64,000 nucleotides of DNA, taken from NCBI RefSeq assembly GCF_040187885.1, contig NZ_JBDPLH010000005.1:1-64000 (forward strand), written 5' to 3'. A model generated the notes under the pieces. The model did not search any database, was not told where the DNA came from, and worked only from the letters and a program-made list of their open reading frames with translations. This DNA is from Roseateles_E cavernae (lineage in GTDB: Bacteria > Pseudomonadota > Gammaproteobacteria > Burkholderiales > Burkholderiaceae_C). The translations under genes were made by a program, and so were the position numbers. Of the stretch, positions 1 to 7,609 are shown in pieces; within the stretch, counting starts at the first letter, position 1, and every line of letters begins with the position of its first letter.

Positions 1-1
1 C

Positions 2-406
2 CAGCCCTGGGCCTGGCTCATCGTGCACGGCTTCAAGCCCGTCGAGAACCGCACCTGGCCGACGAAGGTGCGCGGCCCCGTCGCCATCCACGCGGGCCAG
101 CAGTTCGACCAGGCAGGCCTGGAGGCCCTGCTCGACTACATGCCCGCGCTGCGTGAGCACCTGCCGCAGCAGTACGAGCTCGGCGGCATCGTCGGCGTGG
201 CCGAGCTGGCCGACTGCGTCACCCAGCACCCCAGCCCCTTCTTCACCGGCCCCTACGGCCATGTGATGCACCAGGCCCGCCCCGTGCCCTTCATCCGCTA
301 TCGCGGCGTGCTGGGCTATTTCGACATCCCCGACGAGCTGCTCGCCGGCACGCTGCAAGCCAGCGCGGCCGAGGCCGAAGAGGTCGGGCAAGAGCGCCTG
401 TTCTGA
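2..406 (+). CDS. ASCH-domain protein, 5'-truncated by the window edge
   Basis: The reading frame is open from base 2, so the gene starts upstream of the window; the first internal GTG (23) is probably not the true start. The visible part opens with PWAWLIVHGFKPVENR, then IAIHAG-like and GGIVGVAEL-like blocks. This is the pattern of the ASCH fold, a PUA-related beta-barrel thought to bind nucleic acids or modified bases; such proteins are common in phages and genomic islands. Its stop overlaps the start of the methyltransferase gene (TGATG), so the two are translated together. With the integrase further along, this places it in the cargo of an integrated element. Substrate and role are unknown. 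Confidence 0.75.
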   Translation, partial: QPWAWLIVHGFKPVENRTWPTKVRGPVAIHAGQQFDQAGLEALLDYMPALREHLPQQYELGGIVGVAELADCVTQHPSPFFTGPYGHVMHQARPVPFIRYRGVLGYFDIPDELLAGTLQASAAEAEEVGQERLF

Positions 407-1269
407 TGACCCCCACCAGCCCCGCCCTCCGCTACCACGGCGCCAAGTTCCGGCTGGCGCCCTGGGTGCAGCGCTTCTTCCCGCCGCATGCCTGCTATGT
501 CGAGCCCTTCGGCGGTGCGGCCGGCGTGCTGCTGCAAAAGCCGCGCGCCTATGCCGAGGTGTACAACGACCTCGACGACGACATCGTCAACTTCTTCGCC
601 GTGCTGCGAGATCCTGGCCAGCGCGCGGCGCTGATCGAGGCCTCGCACCTCACGCCCTATGCCCGCGCCGAGTTCGAGCTGGCCTACCAGCCCACGCCCG
701 ACCCGGTGGAGCGGGCCAGGCGCACGGCGGTGCGGGCAGCGATGGGATTCGGCTCGGCCAGCGCCACCAAGGGCACCAGCGGCTTCCGCACCGACACGCG
801 CCGCAGCTACGGCACGGCGCAGCACATCTGGGAGCGCTACCCCGCCAGCCTGCGCCTGATCGGCGAGCGCTTCGCCGGCGTGCTGATCGAGAACCGCCCC
901 GCGATCGAGGTGATGCGCACGCACGACGGCCCGCAGACCCTGCATTTCGTCGACCCGCCCTACATGCCCGAGACCCGCGATCGGCCCAGCCGCAAGACCT
1001 ATCGGCACGAGATGAGCACCGAGCAACACGCCGAGCTGCTGGAGGCCGTCGACGGCCTCGCCGGCATGGTGGTGCTGTGCGGCTACCCCAGCCCGCTGTA
1101 CGACACGCGGCTGGCCAGCTGGGCGCGCCACACCACCAGCGCCCGGATCTCGGCCGCCCGAGGCACCAGCACCCGCACCGAGGTGGTCTGGCTCAACCCC
1201 GCTTGCGCTGCAGCTCTGCAGGGCCACAGCAGTGGGCTGTTCATGGAGGCCAATCGTGCAGCAGCTTAA
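406..1269 (+). CDS. D12-class (Dam-like) adenine-N6 DNA methyltransferase
   Basis: A 287-residue protein with the D12-class order of motifs: an N-terminal RYHGAK block, the SAM-binding FGGAAG at residues 35-40, and catalytic DPPY at 183-186. These enzymes methylate adenine N6 in double-stranded DNA. Length fits the family. No restriction endonuclease is visible beside it, so it may be a solitary methyltransferase serving the mobile element (protection from host restriction or control of its genes) rather than half of a restriction system; the part of the element outside the window could change that. The start overlaps the upstream stop by one base, and the 3' end overlaps the next gene by 14 bases. 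The target sequence cannot be read from the protein. Confidence 0.88.
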   Translation: MTPTSPALRYHGAKFRLAPWVQRFFPPHACYVEPFGGAAGVLLQKPRAYAEVYNDLDDDIVNFFAVLRDPGQRAALIEASHLTPYARAEFELAYQPTPDPVERARRTAVRAAMGFGSASATKGTSGFRTDTRRSYGTAQHIWERYPASLRLIGERFAGVLIENRPAIEVMRTHDGPQTLHFVDPPYMPETRDRPSRKTYRHEMSTEQHAELLEAVDGLAGMVVLCGYPSPLYDTRLASWARHTTSARISAARGTSTRTEVVWLNPACAAALQGHSSGLFMEANRAAA

Positions 1270-1651
1270 GCGCGGCCTCTCCTACCAAGAGGCCATGGAC
1301 TACGTCGGCGTCAAGCGCCGCACATTCGACGAGGCATGGCGCCCGCGGCTGGTCGCCATGCCCCAGGGCAGCAGCCTGATTTTCGACAGGCAAGACCTTG
1401 ATGCGCTCTTCGAGGAGTTCAAGGCTGCCGCTGCTGGCCAGCCGGCCGAAGCCGCCAACGAGCCCGGCGAGGCGCACAATGCGCCCCGGAACGGACGGCC
1501 CAGCCTACAGAAAGGAGTCCACACATGGGCCAACAAACATCGGGGATCTACCCCGACAAAGACGATACCTGGCAAGTCGACAAGTGGTGGCGCAAGACTC
1601 GACTTCGCCAGCGTGGCTTCCTCAGTTTTGAAGAGGCGGACCGCTGGCTGA
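1256..1651 (+). CDS. Small helix-turn-helix protein, excisionase-like, next to the integrase
   Basis: I chose the GTG at 1256 because a GGAGG ribosome-binding site sits at 1245-1249, six bases before it; an upstream GTG at 1232 has no such signal. The 131-residue product starts VQQLKRGLSYQEAMDYVG followed by VKRRTFDE, a MerR/excisionase-like winged-helix reading head, and has a basic low-complexity C-terminus. Such genes often sit directly before tyrosine integrases in Burkholderiales islands and may act as directionality factors, but this is inferred from position. The last 127 bases overlap the integrase gene in another frame, an unusually long overlap. Function uncertain. Confidence 0.65.
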   Translation: MQQLKRGLSYQEAMDYVGVKRRTFDEAWRPRLVAMPQGSSLIFDRQDLDALFEEFKAAAAGQPAEAANEPGEAHNAPRNGRPSLQKGVHTWANKHRGSTPTKTIPGKSTSGGARLDFASVASSVLKRRTAG

Positions 1652-2706
1652 TTCGGGAGCTGGAAAAGCTGCGCATGGTGGTGATGCACGGCGCCCGGCC
1701 GGATCGCACCTTCAGCGAGGCCGCAGCGCACTACGTGCTGACGCACCAGGACAAGGTGTCCCTGGAGACCGAGATCCACATGCTCAAAAGCGTGATGCCC
1801 ACCATCGGCGAGCTGCTCTTGCCGCACGTTCACGACGGCTCGCTGGCGCCCTACATCGCCAAGCGGCAGGCCGACGGCCGTGCAAACAAGACCATCAACC
1901 TGGCGCTTGGCGTGGTGCGCCGCATCCTCAACCTGGCGGCCACAAGCTGGCGGGATGAGAACGGCATCACCTGGCTGCAGCAGGCCCCGCATCTCACGCT
2001 GTTGCCGCTTGTCGGCCACCAGCGCGAGCCCCAGCCCATCAGCTGGGCCCAGCAGCGCAAGCTGTTGCCCAAGCTGCCCGACCACCTGGCCCGCATGGCG
2101 CTGTTCGTCCTGAACACCGGCGTGCGTGACGATGTGGCCTGCAGCCTGCGCTGGGAGTGGGAGATCAAGGTGCCCGAGCTGGGGATCTCGATCTTCGAGG
2201 TGCCCAAGGAGCATGTGAAGGGCCGGCGCCGCAGCCGGGTGGTGGTGTGCAACAGCGTGGCCCAGTCGATCATCGACTCGGTGCGCGGCCAGCATGCCGA
2301 GTGTGTGTTCGTCTATCGCCGCGAGCGGGTGAAGAACCTGAGCGAGGCGCCGGTGATGCCGTATAGGCCGATCCAGACGATGAACAACACCGCCTGGCAG
2401 AACGGCCGCAAGTCCGCCAAGCTGGGCGACCTGCATGTGCACGACCTGCGCCACACCGTGGGCATGCGCCTGCGCGAGGCCGGCGTCGCCGAGGGCACGA
2501 TCAGCGATCTGCTGTGGCACAGCAGCAAGACCATGACCCAGCATTACAGCGTGGCGCAGATCGTCGAGCTGCACCAGGCGCTGGAGAAGGTCAAGGACGA
2601 CACAGGCCGCTGGAACAAGAGCCTGGCGACGCTGAAGAAAGAGCAGCTGGAGCGGGAGCAAAAAGCCACTCCCCCAAAAGTCCCCCAGCAAAAGAAAACG
2701 GCCTAG
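1525..2706 (+). CDS. Tyrosine-type site-specific integrase
   Basis: This 393-residue tyrosine recombinase integrates and probably excises the element on its left. The catalytic set is complete: Arg201 in TGVRDD, His306 and Arg309 in HDLRH, His332 in LLWHSS and nucleophile Tyr341 in MTQHYS. The N-terminal arm- and core-binding region precedes this. An AGGAG site lies a few bases before the ATG. The gene stops 41 bases from the 3' end of a tRNA-Arg gene on the other strand, the classic arrangement for integration into the 3' end of a tRNA gene. A strong hairpin overlaps its stop codon. The matching left junction lies outside the window, so the element's length is unknown. Confidence 0.93.
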   Translation: MGQQTSGIYPDKDDTWQVDKWWRKTRLRQRGFLSFEEADRWLIRELEKLRMVVMHGARPDRTFSEAAAHYVLTHQDKVSLETEIHMLKSVMPTIGELLLPHVHDGSLAPYIAKRQADGRANKTINLALGVVRRILNLAATSWRDENGITWLQQAPHLTLLPLVGHQREPQPISWAQQRKLLPKLPDHLARMALFVLNTGVRDDVACSLRWEWEIKVPELGISIFEVPKEHVKGRRRSRVVVCNSVAQSIIDSVRGQHAECVFVYRRERVKNLSEAPVMPYRPIQTMNNTAWQNGRKSAKLGDLHVHDLRHTVGMRLREAGVAEGTISDLLWHSSKTMTQHYSVAQIVELHQALEKVKDDTGRWNKSLATLKKEQLEREQKATPPKVPQQKKTA

Positions 2707-2728
2707 AGGTGGCAGCCTCTAAGCCGTT
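2697..2728. terminator. Hairpin terminator overlapping the integrase stop codon
   Basis: Arms AACGGC-C-TAGAGG and CCTCTA-A-GCCGTT pair around a six-base loop, and the stem contains the TAG of the integrase gene. Read leftwards, the hairpin is followed by a T-rich run (TTTTCTTTTGC), so it should stop transcription of the tRNA array; read rightwards a T-run lies 13 bases further on. It may act in both directions. The structure is seen in the sequence; function is inferred. Confidence 0.7.
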
Positions 2729-2747
2729 GATTTGCCTTCTGTTTTTT

Positions 2748-2824
2748 TGGTGCGGCTGGCAGGATTCGAACCCACGACCCCTTGGTTCGTAGCCAAGTAC
2801 TCTATCCCACTGAGCTACAGCCGC
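2748..2824 (-). tRNA. tRNA-Arg (ACG anticodon), copy 1
   Basis: The reverse complement folds as a complete cloverleaf with acceptor GCGGCTG/CAGCCGC, anticodon loop CTACGAA (anticodon ACG), TTCGAAT T-loop and an encoded CCA end. It is the distal copy of the array and the one next to the integrase, so its 3' end is the likely recombination site. The D-loop reads AGTGGGATA, as in copy 3; the whole gene is identical to copy 3. Confidence 0.97.
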
Positions 2825-2888
2825 ACGACGTACTTTCTTCTTCTGACTCGACCCTGCCCGTCGTGGGATGGCAGGATCCGAGGTTTTT

Positions 2889-2965
2889 TGGTGCGGCTGG
2901 CAGGATTCGAACCCACGCCCCCTTGGTTCGTAGCCAAGTACTCTATCCAACTGAGCTACAGCCGC
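2889..2965 (-). tRNA. tRNA-Arg (ACG anticodon), copy 2
   Basis: Same cloverleaf and anticodon as its neighbours, with CCA encoded. The D-loop reads AGTTGGATA, as in copy 4. It alone carries a T-to-G change at variable-loop position 47 (GGGGC instead of GGGTC). This should not disturb pairing, so the gene looks functional. Confidence 0.97.
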
Positions 2966-3029
2966 ACGACGTTCTTTCTTCTTCTGACTCGACCCTGCCC
3001 GTCGTGGGATGGCAGGATCCGATGTTTTT

Positions 3030-3106
3030 TGGTGCGGCTGGCAGGATTCGAACCCACGACCCCTTGGTTCGTAGCCAAGTACTCTATCCCACTGAGCTAC
3101 AGCCGC
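3030..3106 (-). tRNA. tRNA-Arg (ACG anticodon), copy 3
   Basis: Complete cloverleaf with anticodon ACG and encoded CCA, identical over its full length to copy 1, including the AGTGGGATA D-loop. The spacer on its promoter-proximal side (3107-3170) is also identical to the one flanking copy 1. Confidence 0.97.
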
Positions 3107-3170
3107 ACGACGTACTTTCTTCTTCTGACTCGACCCTGCCCGTCGTGGGATGGCAGGATCCGAGGTTTTT

Positions 3171-3247
3171 TGGTGCGGCTGGCAGGATTCGAACCCACGA
3201 CCCCTTGGTTCGTAGCCAAGTACTCTATCCAACTGAGCTACAGCCGC
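3171..3247 (-). tRNA. tRNA-Arg (ACG anticodon), copy 4 (promoter-proximal)
   Basis: Complete cloverleaf with anticodon ACG, D-loop AGTTGGATA and encoded CCA. It is the first gene of the leftward transcript: a sigma70-like promoter lies just beyond its 5' end and no other tRNA follows on that side. It differs from copy 2 only at variable-loop position 47. Confidence 0.97.
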
Positions 3248-3259
3248 TCCAAGCCCGCT

Positions 3260-3289
3260 ACTATAGCACGGTATTTATAGCGTGGGCAA
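3260..3289 (-). promoter_or_regulatory. Sigma70-like promoter of the tRNA-Arg array
   Basis: On the minus strand TTGCCC is followed after 18 bases by TATAGT, which ends 12 bases before the first tRNA. A GC-rich stretch lies between the -10 and the tRNA, as expected for a stringently controlled stable-RNA promoter. Confidence 0.65.
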
Positions 3290-3316
3290 ATGTTTGCCAC
3301 TTGGCTGTCATCTTTC

Positions 3317-4564
3317 TCATTGAGCGGTGGCGGCCGCTTCGAAGCAGCGGGCGCGGCGCTCCATATCGCCATCGTGGGTCGCCAGCGCCGCCAGGGTCAG
3401 CCAGCTGCGACGGCGTGCGGCCACCGGCAGGCTGCGGTCTTCGGCGGCCTGCTCCAGCATCAAGCGGGCCTTGCCCCAGAGCTGACGCTCGGCCAGCGCA
3501 TGACCCAGCGCGTAGGCCAGGTGCTTATCGCGCGGGAAGCGCTGCACCGCCGACTCCAGCCGCTGCAACCACTCCGGACCCAGGCCCGGCACCGCCAGCA
3601 CCAGGGCCTCGGACAGCACGACGCGCTCGTCATTGCCCAGCTCGTCAAGCTGCTCCCAGAACGGCCGCAGCCAACCTCGTCCATCCTCCGGTGCGCCAAG
3701 CCCGGCCGCGCATTGGGCGGCACGTGCGGCAACAAAGACATCGCGGCGATCGGTGCCGTCGAGCTGCAGCCAGACCTGGCGCAGCTGATCGACGTCTCGT
3801 GCGGCCTCCAGCGCCTCGAAGGCCAGCGAGCGCAGCAGCCCCTGGGCGGCAACCTTGGAAAAGCCCTGATGCTTGGCCAGCAGCCGGGCGGTGCGCAGCG
3901 CCTCCAGCGGCTGCTTGGCCAGACGCGAGGCCTGCAGCTTCAGCCGCAGGGCCTGGGTGCGGCGTGCCACACCGGGGCCCAGCTCGGCCAGCAGATCCAG
4001 CGCCCGGCTCGCGTCGCGATCATCGAGCGCCCATTCGGCCGCCAGCAACCGCGCGCCCTCTTCCGAGGCCTTGGCCTGCGGCACGCGCTGGGCCAGATCC
4101 AGCGCCTGCTGCAACTGCTCGTCGCGGCGACGCCGGTCCTGCAGCCGGTGCGCGCTGTGCGCGGCCAGCAGATGGCTCAGGGCCATGAAAGCGCCGTCCT
4201 GCGGCAGCTCGGCGGTCTGCGCCTGTATCGTCAGCGCGCGTTGCGCCGCCTTCTGGGCACGGCCATAGCGGCCGCCGAAGAACTCGGACAGCGCCTCGCG
4301 CAGCGCCAGCTGGGCGGTACGCTCGCGCTGCGCCAGCCGCCATTCGCGGGCACGCTGGGGCAGGCTGGTCAAGGCATTCAGCGTATGGATCAGCGTGACC
4401 AGCGCGAAGCAGCTGCCCACCAGCACCAGCAGGAACAGGTTCAGCGAGACATCGAGCCGCCAGCCATTCCAGTAGAAACTCACCAGGCCGTCATTGCTGC
4501 CCAAGGTCAGCGCGGCCACCACGGCCACCGCGAACAGCAGCACCAACCAGATCATCGTGCGCAT
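3317..4564 (-). CDS. hemY: HemY-like inner-membrane TPR protein
   Basis: The 415-residue product has two N-terminal membrane segments (residues about 4-22 and 41-60) and then helical repeats of the tetratricopeptide type with KAAQRAL- and EALRTAR-like units. This is the architecture of proteobacterial HemY, which is placed in the haem operon and linked to late protoporphyrin synthesis; it is not the protoporphyrinogen oxidase also called HemY in Gram-positives. It is the last gene of hemC-hemD-hemX-hemY, 21 bases after hemX. The start is the ATG following the hemX gene. Exact biochemical role remains unsettled for the family. Confidence 0.9.
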   Translation of the reverse strand: MRTMIWLVLLFAVAVVAALTLGSNDGLVSFYWNGWRLDVSLNLFLLVLVGSCFALVTLIHTLNALTSLPQRAREWRLAQRERTAQLALREALSEFFGGRYGRAQKAAQRALTIQAQTAELPQDGAFMALSHLLAAHSAHRLQDRRRRDEQLQQALDLAQRVPQAKASEEGARLLAAEWALDDRDASRALDLLAELGPGVARRTQALRLKLQASRLAKQPLEALRTARLLAKHQGFSKVAAQGLLRSLAFEALEAARDVDQLRQVWLQLDGTDRRDVFVAARAAQCAAGLGAPEDGRGWLRPFWEQLDELGNDERVVLSEALVLAVPGLGPEWLQRLESAVQRFPRDKHLAYALGHALAERQLWGKARLMLEQAAEDRSLPVAARRRSWLTLAALATHDGDMERRARCFEAAATAQ

Positions 4565-4585
4565 AGGAAAGCGTCGCCTTTCGCG

Positions 4586-5755
4586 TCAACGGCCACCGGC
4601 GGCCAGCAAGGCCGCCAGCGTGTCGTCGGGACGCGGCACATTGACCTGGCGCGCCTGGCCGGCCACCTGGCGCAGCAGTTCGGAGGCGGACACCACCTTG
4701 CGCGAGCGGCCATCGAAATAGCGGTCCAGCAGCGACTGGGTATCGCGCAGATCGGCCTGGGCGGTGTCGAACTGCCGGCTCAGCAGCGCCAGACGCGCGT
4801 TCAACAGGCGCAGCTTCAGGTTCTCGCGCAGGAAGAAGGCTTGTTCGGGCGCCAGCAACATGGCCTCGGGATGATCGATACGGGTCACCCGGAGCAAGGA
4901 CTTGGCCTCCAGCCAGACATGGCCGGCCAGATCGCGCCAGCGCTCTTCGGCAACGCCCATCCATTGCGCGAGCAGGCCATCCTCGGCCGGTGCCGAGGCC
5001 GCCGCCGAAGCCGGCCTGGCAGGCTTGGCTGCCGCCCGTTCGACCCGAGCCTGGCGAACCGCCATCGCTTCGCTGGTCTTGTCCGCCGCCGACAGCATCG
5101 GCAGCTCGTCGAGCAGGCGCACCACTTCGTCCAGCTTGATCGCCAAGGTCGAGACATCGACCACGCTGACCGCCTTGACGCGGTCCAGATCGCGCGCCAC
5201 CGCGCGGCGCACGCCCTCCAGGCGCGGCTGCTTGTGACGGGCCAGGCGCTCGTCGGCCTGGCGCAGCGCCGCCACCAGCGGCTCGGCGCTGCCGGTGATG
5301 CCGGCCTGCTGCAAGGCGACGCGCAAGGCCGACTCGATATCGACGATGACGTTCTCGTCGCGCGAGCGCGACATCGATTGGATCAGCTCCTCCAGCTGGC
5401 CGCGCTGCAGCGCCACCTCGGCCAGCCGCGCTTCCAGCAACGCCACCTTGGCAGCGGTATCGCGGGTCAGGTCTTGCGACTGGCGTGCCAGCGTGCGGGC
5501 CTCGCTGGCCTCGCCCTGGCTCAGGCCCTGGCGCCGGACCAGCTCCTGCTCCAGCTCCTTGAGCCGTGTCTGGCCCTGCCAGGCCAGGCCCAGCGCGGCC
5601 ACCGACAGCACGGCCAGGCCGGCCGCCAGCGCCGGCACCCAGGGGGGCGCCTTCGCGCCGGCCACTGCTGCGGGCGCGGCCACGGGGATGGGGGGCGGCG
5701 CCGCAGGGGCGGCCGCCTCGGGCATCGAGGAGGGGGAAGAAATTTTGTCGCTCAC
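4586..5755 (-). CDS. hemX: HemX, haem-operon membrane protein
   Basis: HemX-family protein of about 389 residues with a proline/alanine-rich cytoplasmic N-terminus, one membrane helix (PWVPALAAGLAVLSVAALG region), then a long coiled-coil domain starting KELEQELVRRQ. E. coli HemX was once called uroporphyrinogen methyltransferase, but the family has no clear methyltransferase signature and its role is unknown. I chose the GTG at 5755, two bases after the hemD stop; an in-frame ATG 39 bases upstream would overlap hemD. Neither has a good ribosome-binding site, so the start is tentative; translation is probably coupled to hemD. Confidence 0.85.
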   Translation of the reverse strand: MSDKISSPSSMPEAAAPAAPPPIPVAAPAAVAGAKAPPWVPALAAGLAVLSVAALGLAWQGQTRLKELEQELVRRQGLSQGEASEARTLARQSQDLTRDTAAKVALLEARLAEVALQRGQLEELIQSMSRSRDENVIVDIESALRVALQQAGITGSAEPLVAALRQADERLARHKQPRLEGVRRAVARDLDRVKAVSVVDVSTLAIKLDEVVRLLDELPMLSAADKTSEAMAVRQARVERAAAKPARPASAAASAPAEDGLLAQWMGVAEERWRDLAGHVWLEAKSLLRVTRIDHPEAMLLAPEQAFFLRENLKLRLLNARLALLSRQFDTAQADLRDTQSLLDRYFDGRSRKVVSASELLRQVAGQARQVNVPRPDDTLAALLAAGGR

Positions 5756-5757
5756 GG

Positions 5758-6549
5758 TCAAAACGATTGTAGGGGGCGCTCTTGCAGGGCCCACAAGGCC
5801 TTGGCCACCGCCGCCGCATCGGGTCGCGCCAAAACCACATGGACCAGGCCCAGACGATGTGCGCGCTCGGCGATGCGCTGGTGGGTGGCGATGGCGCTGG
5901 CCCGCGACCAGTCGATGCCGGCGCCGGCCAGGGTTTGCAGATGATCGAGCGCTTCGGCGCTGCTGAACAACCAGACATGCTGCGCGGGCGCGGCCAGCGC
6001 CGCCTCCAGCGTGGCCTGCTCGGGCGCGTCAAGCCTGGGGCAGCGGCGCCGGTAGACGCTGTACTCGCTCACCTGGGCACCGCGCTCGCGCAGGCGCTGG
6101 GCCAGCCAGTCGCGCCCGCCATCGCCACGCAGTATCAGGGCCAAACGCCCCTGCCAGTCCTGCGCGGCCAGCAGCGGCCACAGATGTTCGGAGTCCAGAC
6201 TGGCGGCATCGGCCGGCGGCTGGACGATGTGTGCCTCGGGCACGCCGGCCTCACGCAGGGCCTGAGCACTGCCAGGCCCCACGGTGGCCGCCAGCGCGCC
6301 CTCGGGCCAGCCCTGGCCGGCCGGCCGGGCCGCGAAGAAATGCGTCACCGCATTCGGGCTGACGAACATCGCCAGCCGCGCCTGCGGCAGCTCGCGCCAG
6401 GCCTGCTCGGCGGGCCCACGGTCGGCGGCGGCGGCAATCTCGATCAGCGGCAGCGTCCGCACCGTCACGCCGAGGGCGGCCAGGCGCGCTTGCCAGGCGC
6501 CGGCCTGCTCGCGCGGCCGGGTCAGCAGCAGCGTCAGCGGCTGGGCCAC
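5758..6549 (-). CDS. hemD: Uroporphyrinogen-III synthase
   Basis: Converts hydroxymethylbilane to uroporphyrinogen III, the step after HemC. The 263-residue protein shows the weakly conserved HemD pattern: an N-terminal LLTRPREQA, then FVSPNAVTHF, TVGPGSAQAL, and a C-terminal WLFSSAEAL block in the second lobe. Length fits the family. The start is GTG, directly after the hemC TGA with no spacer, so expression depends on coupling to hemC. Position between hemC and hemX supports the assignment more firmly than the divergent sequence does. Confidence 0.93.
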   Translation of the reverse strand: MAQPLTLLLTRPREQAGAWQARLAALGVTVRTLPLIEIAAAADRGPAEQAWRELPQARLAMFVSPNAVTHFFAARPAGQGWPEGALAATVGPGSAQALREAGVPEAHIVQPPADAASLDSEHLWPLLAAQDWQGRLALILRGDGGRDWLAQRLRERGAQVSEYSVYRRRCPRLDAPEQATLEAALAAPAQHVWLFSSAEALDHLQTLAGAGIDWSRASAIATHQRIAERAHRLGLVHVVLARPDAAAVAKALWALQERPLQSF

Positions 6550-7503
6550 TCAGGGCGCCGGCAGGTAGTCGCGCGCACCGCGCTCGCGCAGCAGCTGGGC
6601 GGCTTGCTCGCCGAGTTGGCGGGCCTCGGCCTCGGTTTGCGGCGAGCCCGTCAGCTCGACCTTCAGCAGCGGCAGCTGATGCTGCTCGGCATGGCCCAGC
6701 GCGGCGGCCAGCGTCAGCCGATCGCCCTGCCATTGCGCATGGGCCGCCAGCGGCATGCTGCAGCTGCCGCCCAGCGCCCGCGACACCGCCCGCTCGGCCT
6801 GCGTGGCCAGCCAGGTCGGCAGGTGCGAGAGCGCGTGCAGCCGGTCTTTGAGCGCCGCGGCGTCGGCACGCACCTCCAGGCCCAGCGCGCCCTGGCCGGC
6901 GCAGGGAATCATCTGCTCGACGCTGAAGACGCTGCGGATGCGCGCGGCCAGGCCCAGGCGCTTCAGCCCGGCCGCCGCCAGCACGATGGCGTCGAAGCCG
7001 CCTTCGTCGAGCTTGCGCAGCCGGGTGTCCAGATTGCCGCGCAGCGGCTCGATGCGCAGATCGGGGCGCTGCGCCTTCAGCTGCACGACCCGGCGCAGGC
7101 TGGAGGTGCCGACCACGCCGCCCTGCGGCAGCTCGGCCAGGCTGTCGTAGCGGTTCGAGACCCAGGCGTCGCGCGGGTCCTCGCGTTCCATGATGGCCAC
7201 CAGATCGAAGCCCGCCGGCAGGTCCATCGGCACATCCTTCAGCGAATGCACGGCCAGATGGGCCCGGCCCTCTTCCAGCGCGGTCTCCAGCTCCTTGACG
7301 AAGAGGCCCTTGCCGCCGATCTTGGACAGCGCGCGGTCCAGGATCTGGTCGCCCTTGGTCGTCATGCCCAGCAGCTCGACGGCCAGGCCCAGATCCTGCT
7401 CCAGCCGCGCCTTGACATGCTCGGCCTGCCACAGGGCGAGGCGGCTTTCCCGGGTCGCGATGATCACCGGCTTGACTATGTTTGATGCGCTCATGGCCGG
7501 CAT
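6550..7503 (-). CDS. hemC: Porphobilinogen deaminase (hydroxymethylbilane synthase)
   Basis: Polymerises four porphobilinogen units on a covalently bound dipyrromethane cofactor. The 317-residue protein shows ATRESRLALWQA, the KGLFVKELE and HSLKDVP active-site blocks, GNLDTRLRKL, and the cofactor-attachment cysteine (C248) in GGSCSMP. First gene of a leftward haem operon with hemD, hemX and hemY. An alternative in-frame ATG lies nine bases downstream; neither has a clear ribosome-binding site. It is divergent from ppc across a 106-bp intergenic region that contains a small GTAAC-TCG-GTTAC inverted repeat (7552-7564), a possible operator. Confidence 0.97.
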   Translation of the reverse strand: MPAMSASNIVKPVIIATRESRLALWQAEHVKARLEQDLGLAVELLGMTTKGDQILDRALSKIGGKGLFVKELETALEEGRAHLAVHSLKDVPMDLPAGFDLVAIMEREDPRDAWVSNRYDSLAELPQGGVVGTSSLRRVVQLKAQRPDLRIEPLRGNLDTRLRKLDEGGFDAIVLAAAGLKRLGLAARIRSVFSVEQMIPCAGQGALGLEVRADAAALKDRLHALSHLPTWLATQAERAVSRALGGSCSMPLAAHAQWQGDRLTLAAALGHAEQHQLPLLKVELTGSPQTEAEARQLGEQAAQLLRERGARDYLPAP

Positions 7504-7609
7504 GCTAGCGCAGCAGGAAAACGATGAAGAAACTGTTAAAGTCAGATTGAAGTAACTCGGTTACATCGCCCCGCCCGCTTTTTCGCATCAACCCACGACG
7601 AGCCCTGCC

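Larger units (their letters stand above)
2748..3247 (-). repeat. Tandem 141-bp tRNA-Arg repeat, four copies
   Basis: tRNA genes begin every 141 bp exactly (2748, 2889, 3030, 3171), each 77-bp gene separated by a 64-bp spacer. Spacers 1 and 3 are identical; spacer 2 differs at two positions. Since copies 1 and 3 are identical and copies 2 and 4 share a D-loop, the simplest history is one 141-bp duplication followed by duplication of the two-unit block. The near-identity of the spacers points to recent duplication or gene conversion. Confidence 0.95.

Noticed and set aside
2748..3247. CRISPR-like regular repeats
   Set aside because: The regular spacing is due to tandem tRNA genes with near-identical spacers. 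There are no short direct repeats with unique spacers and no cas genes.
2591..3280. Repetitive open frames across the tRNA array
   Set aside because: They translate the tRNA genes and spacers; their repeated peptides simply follow the 141-bp unit.
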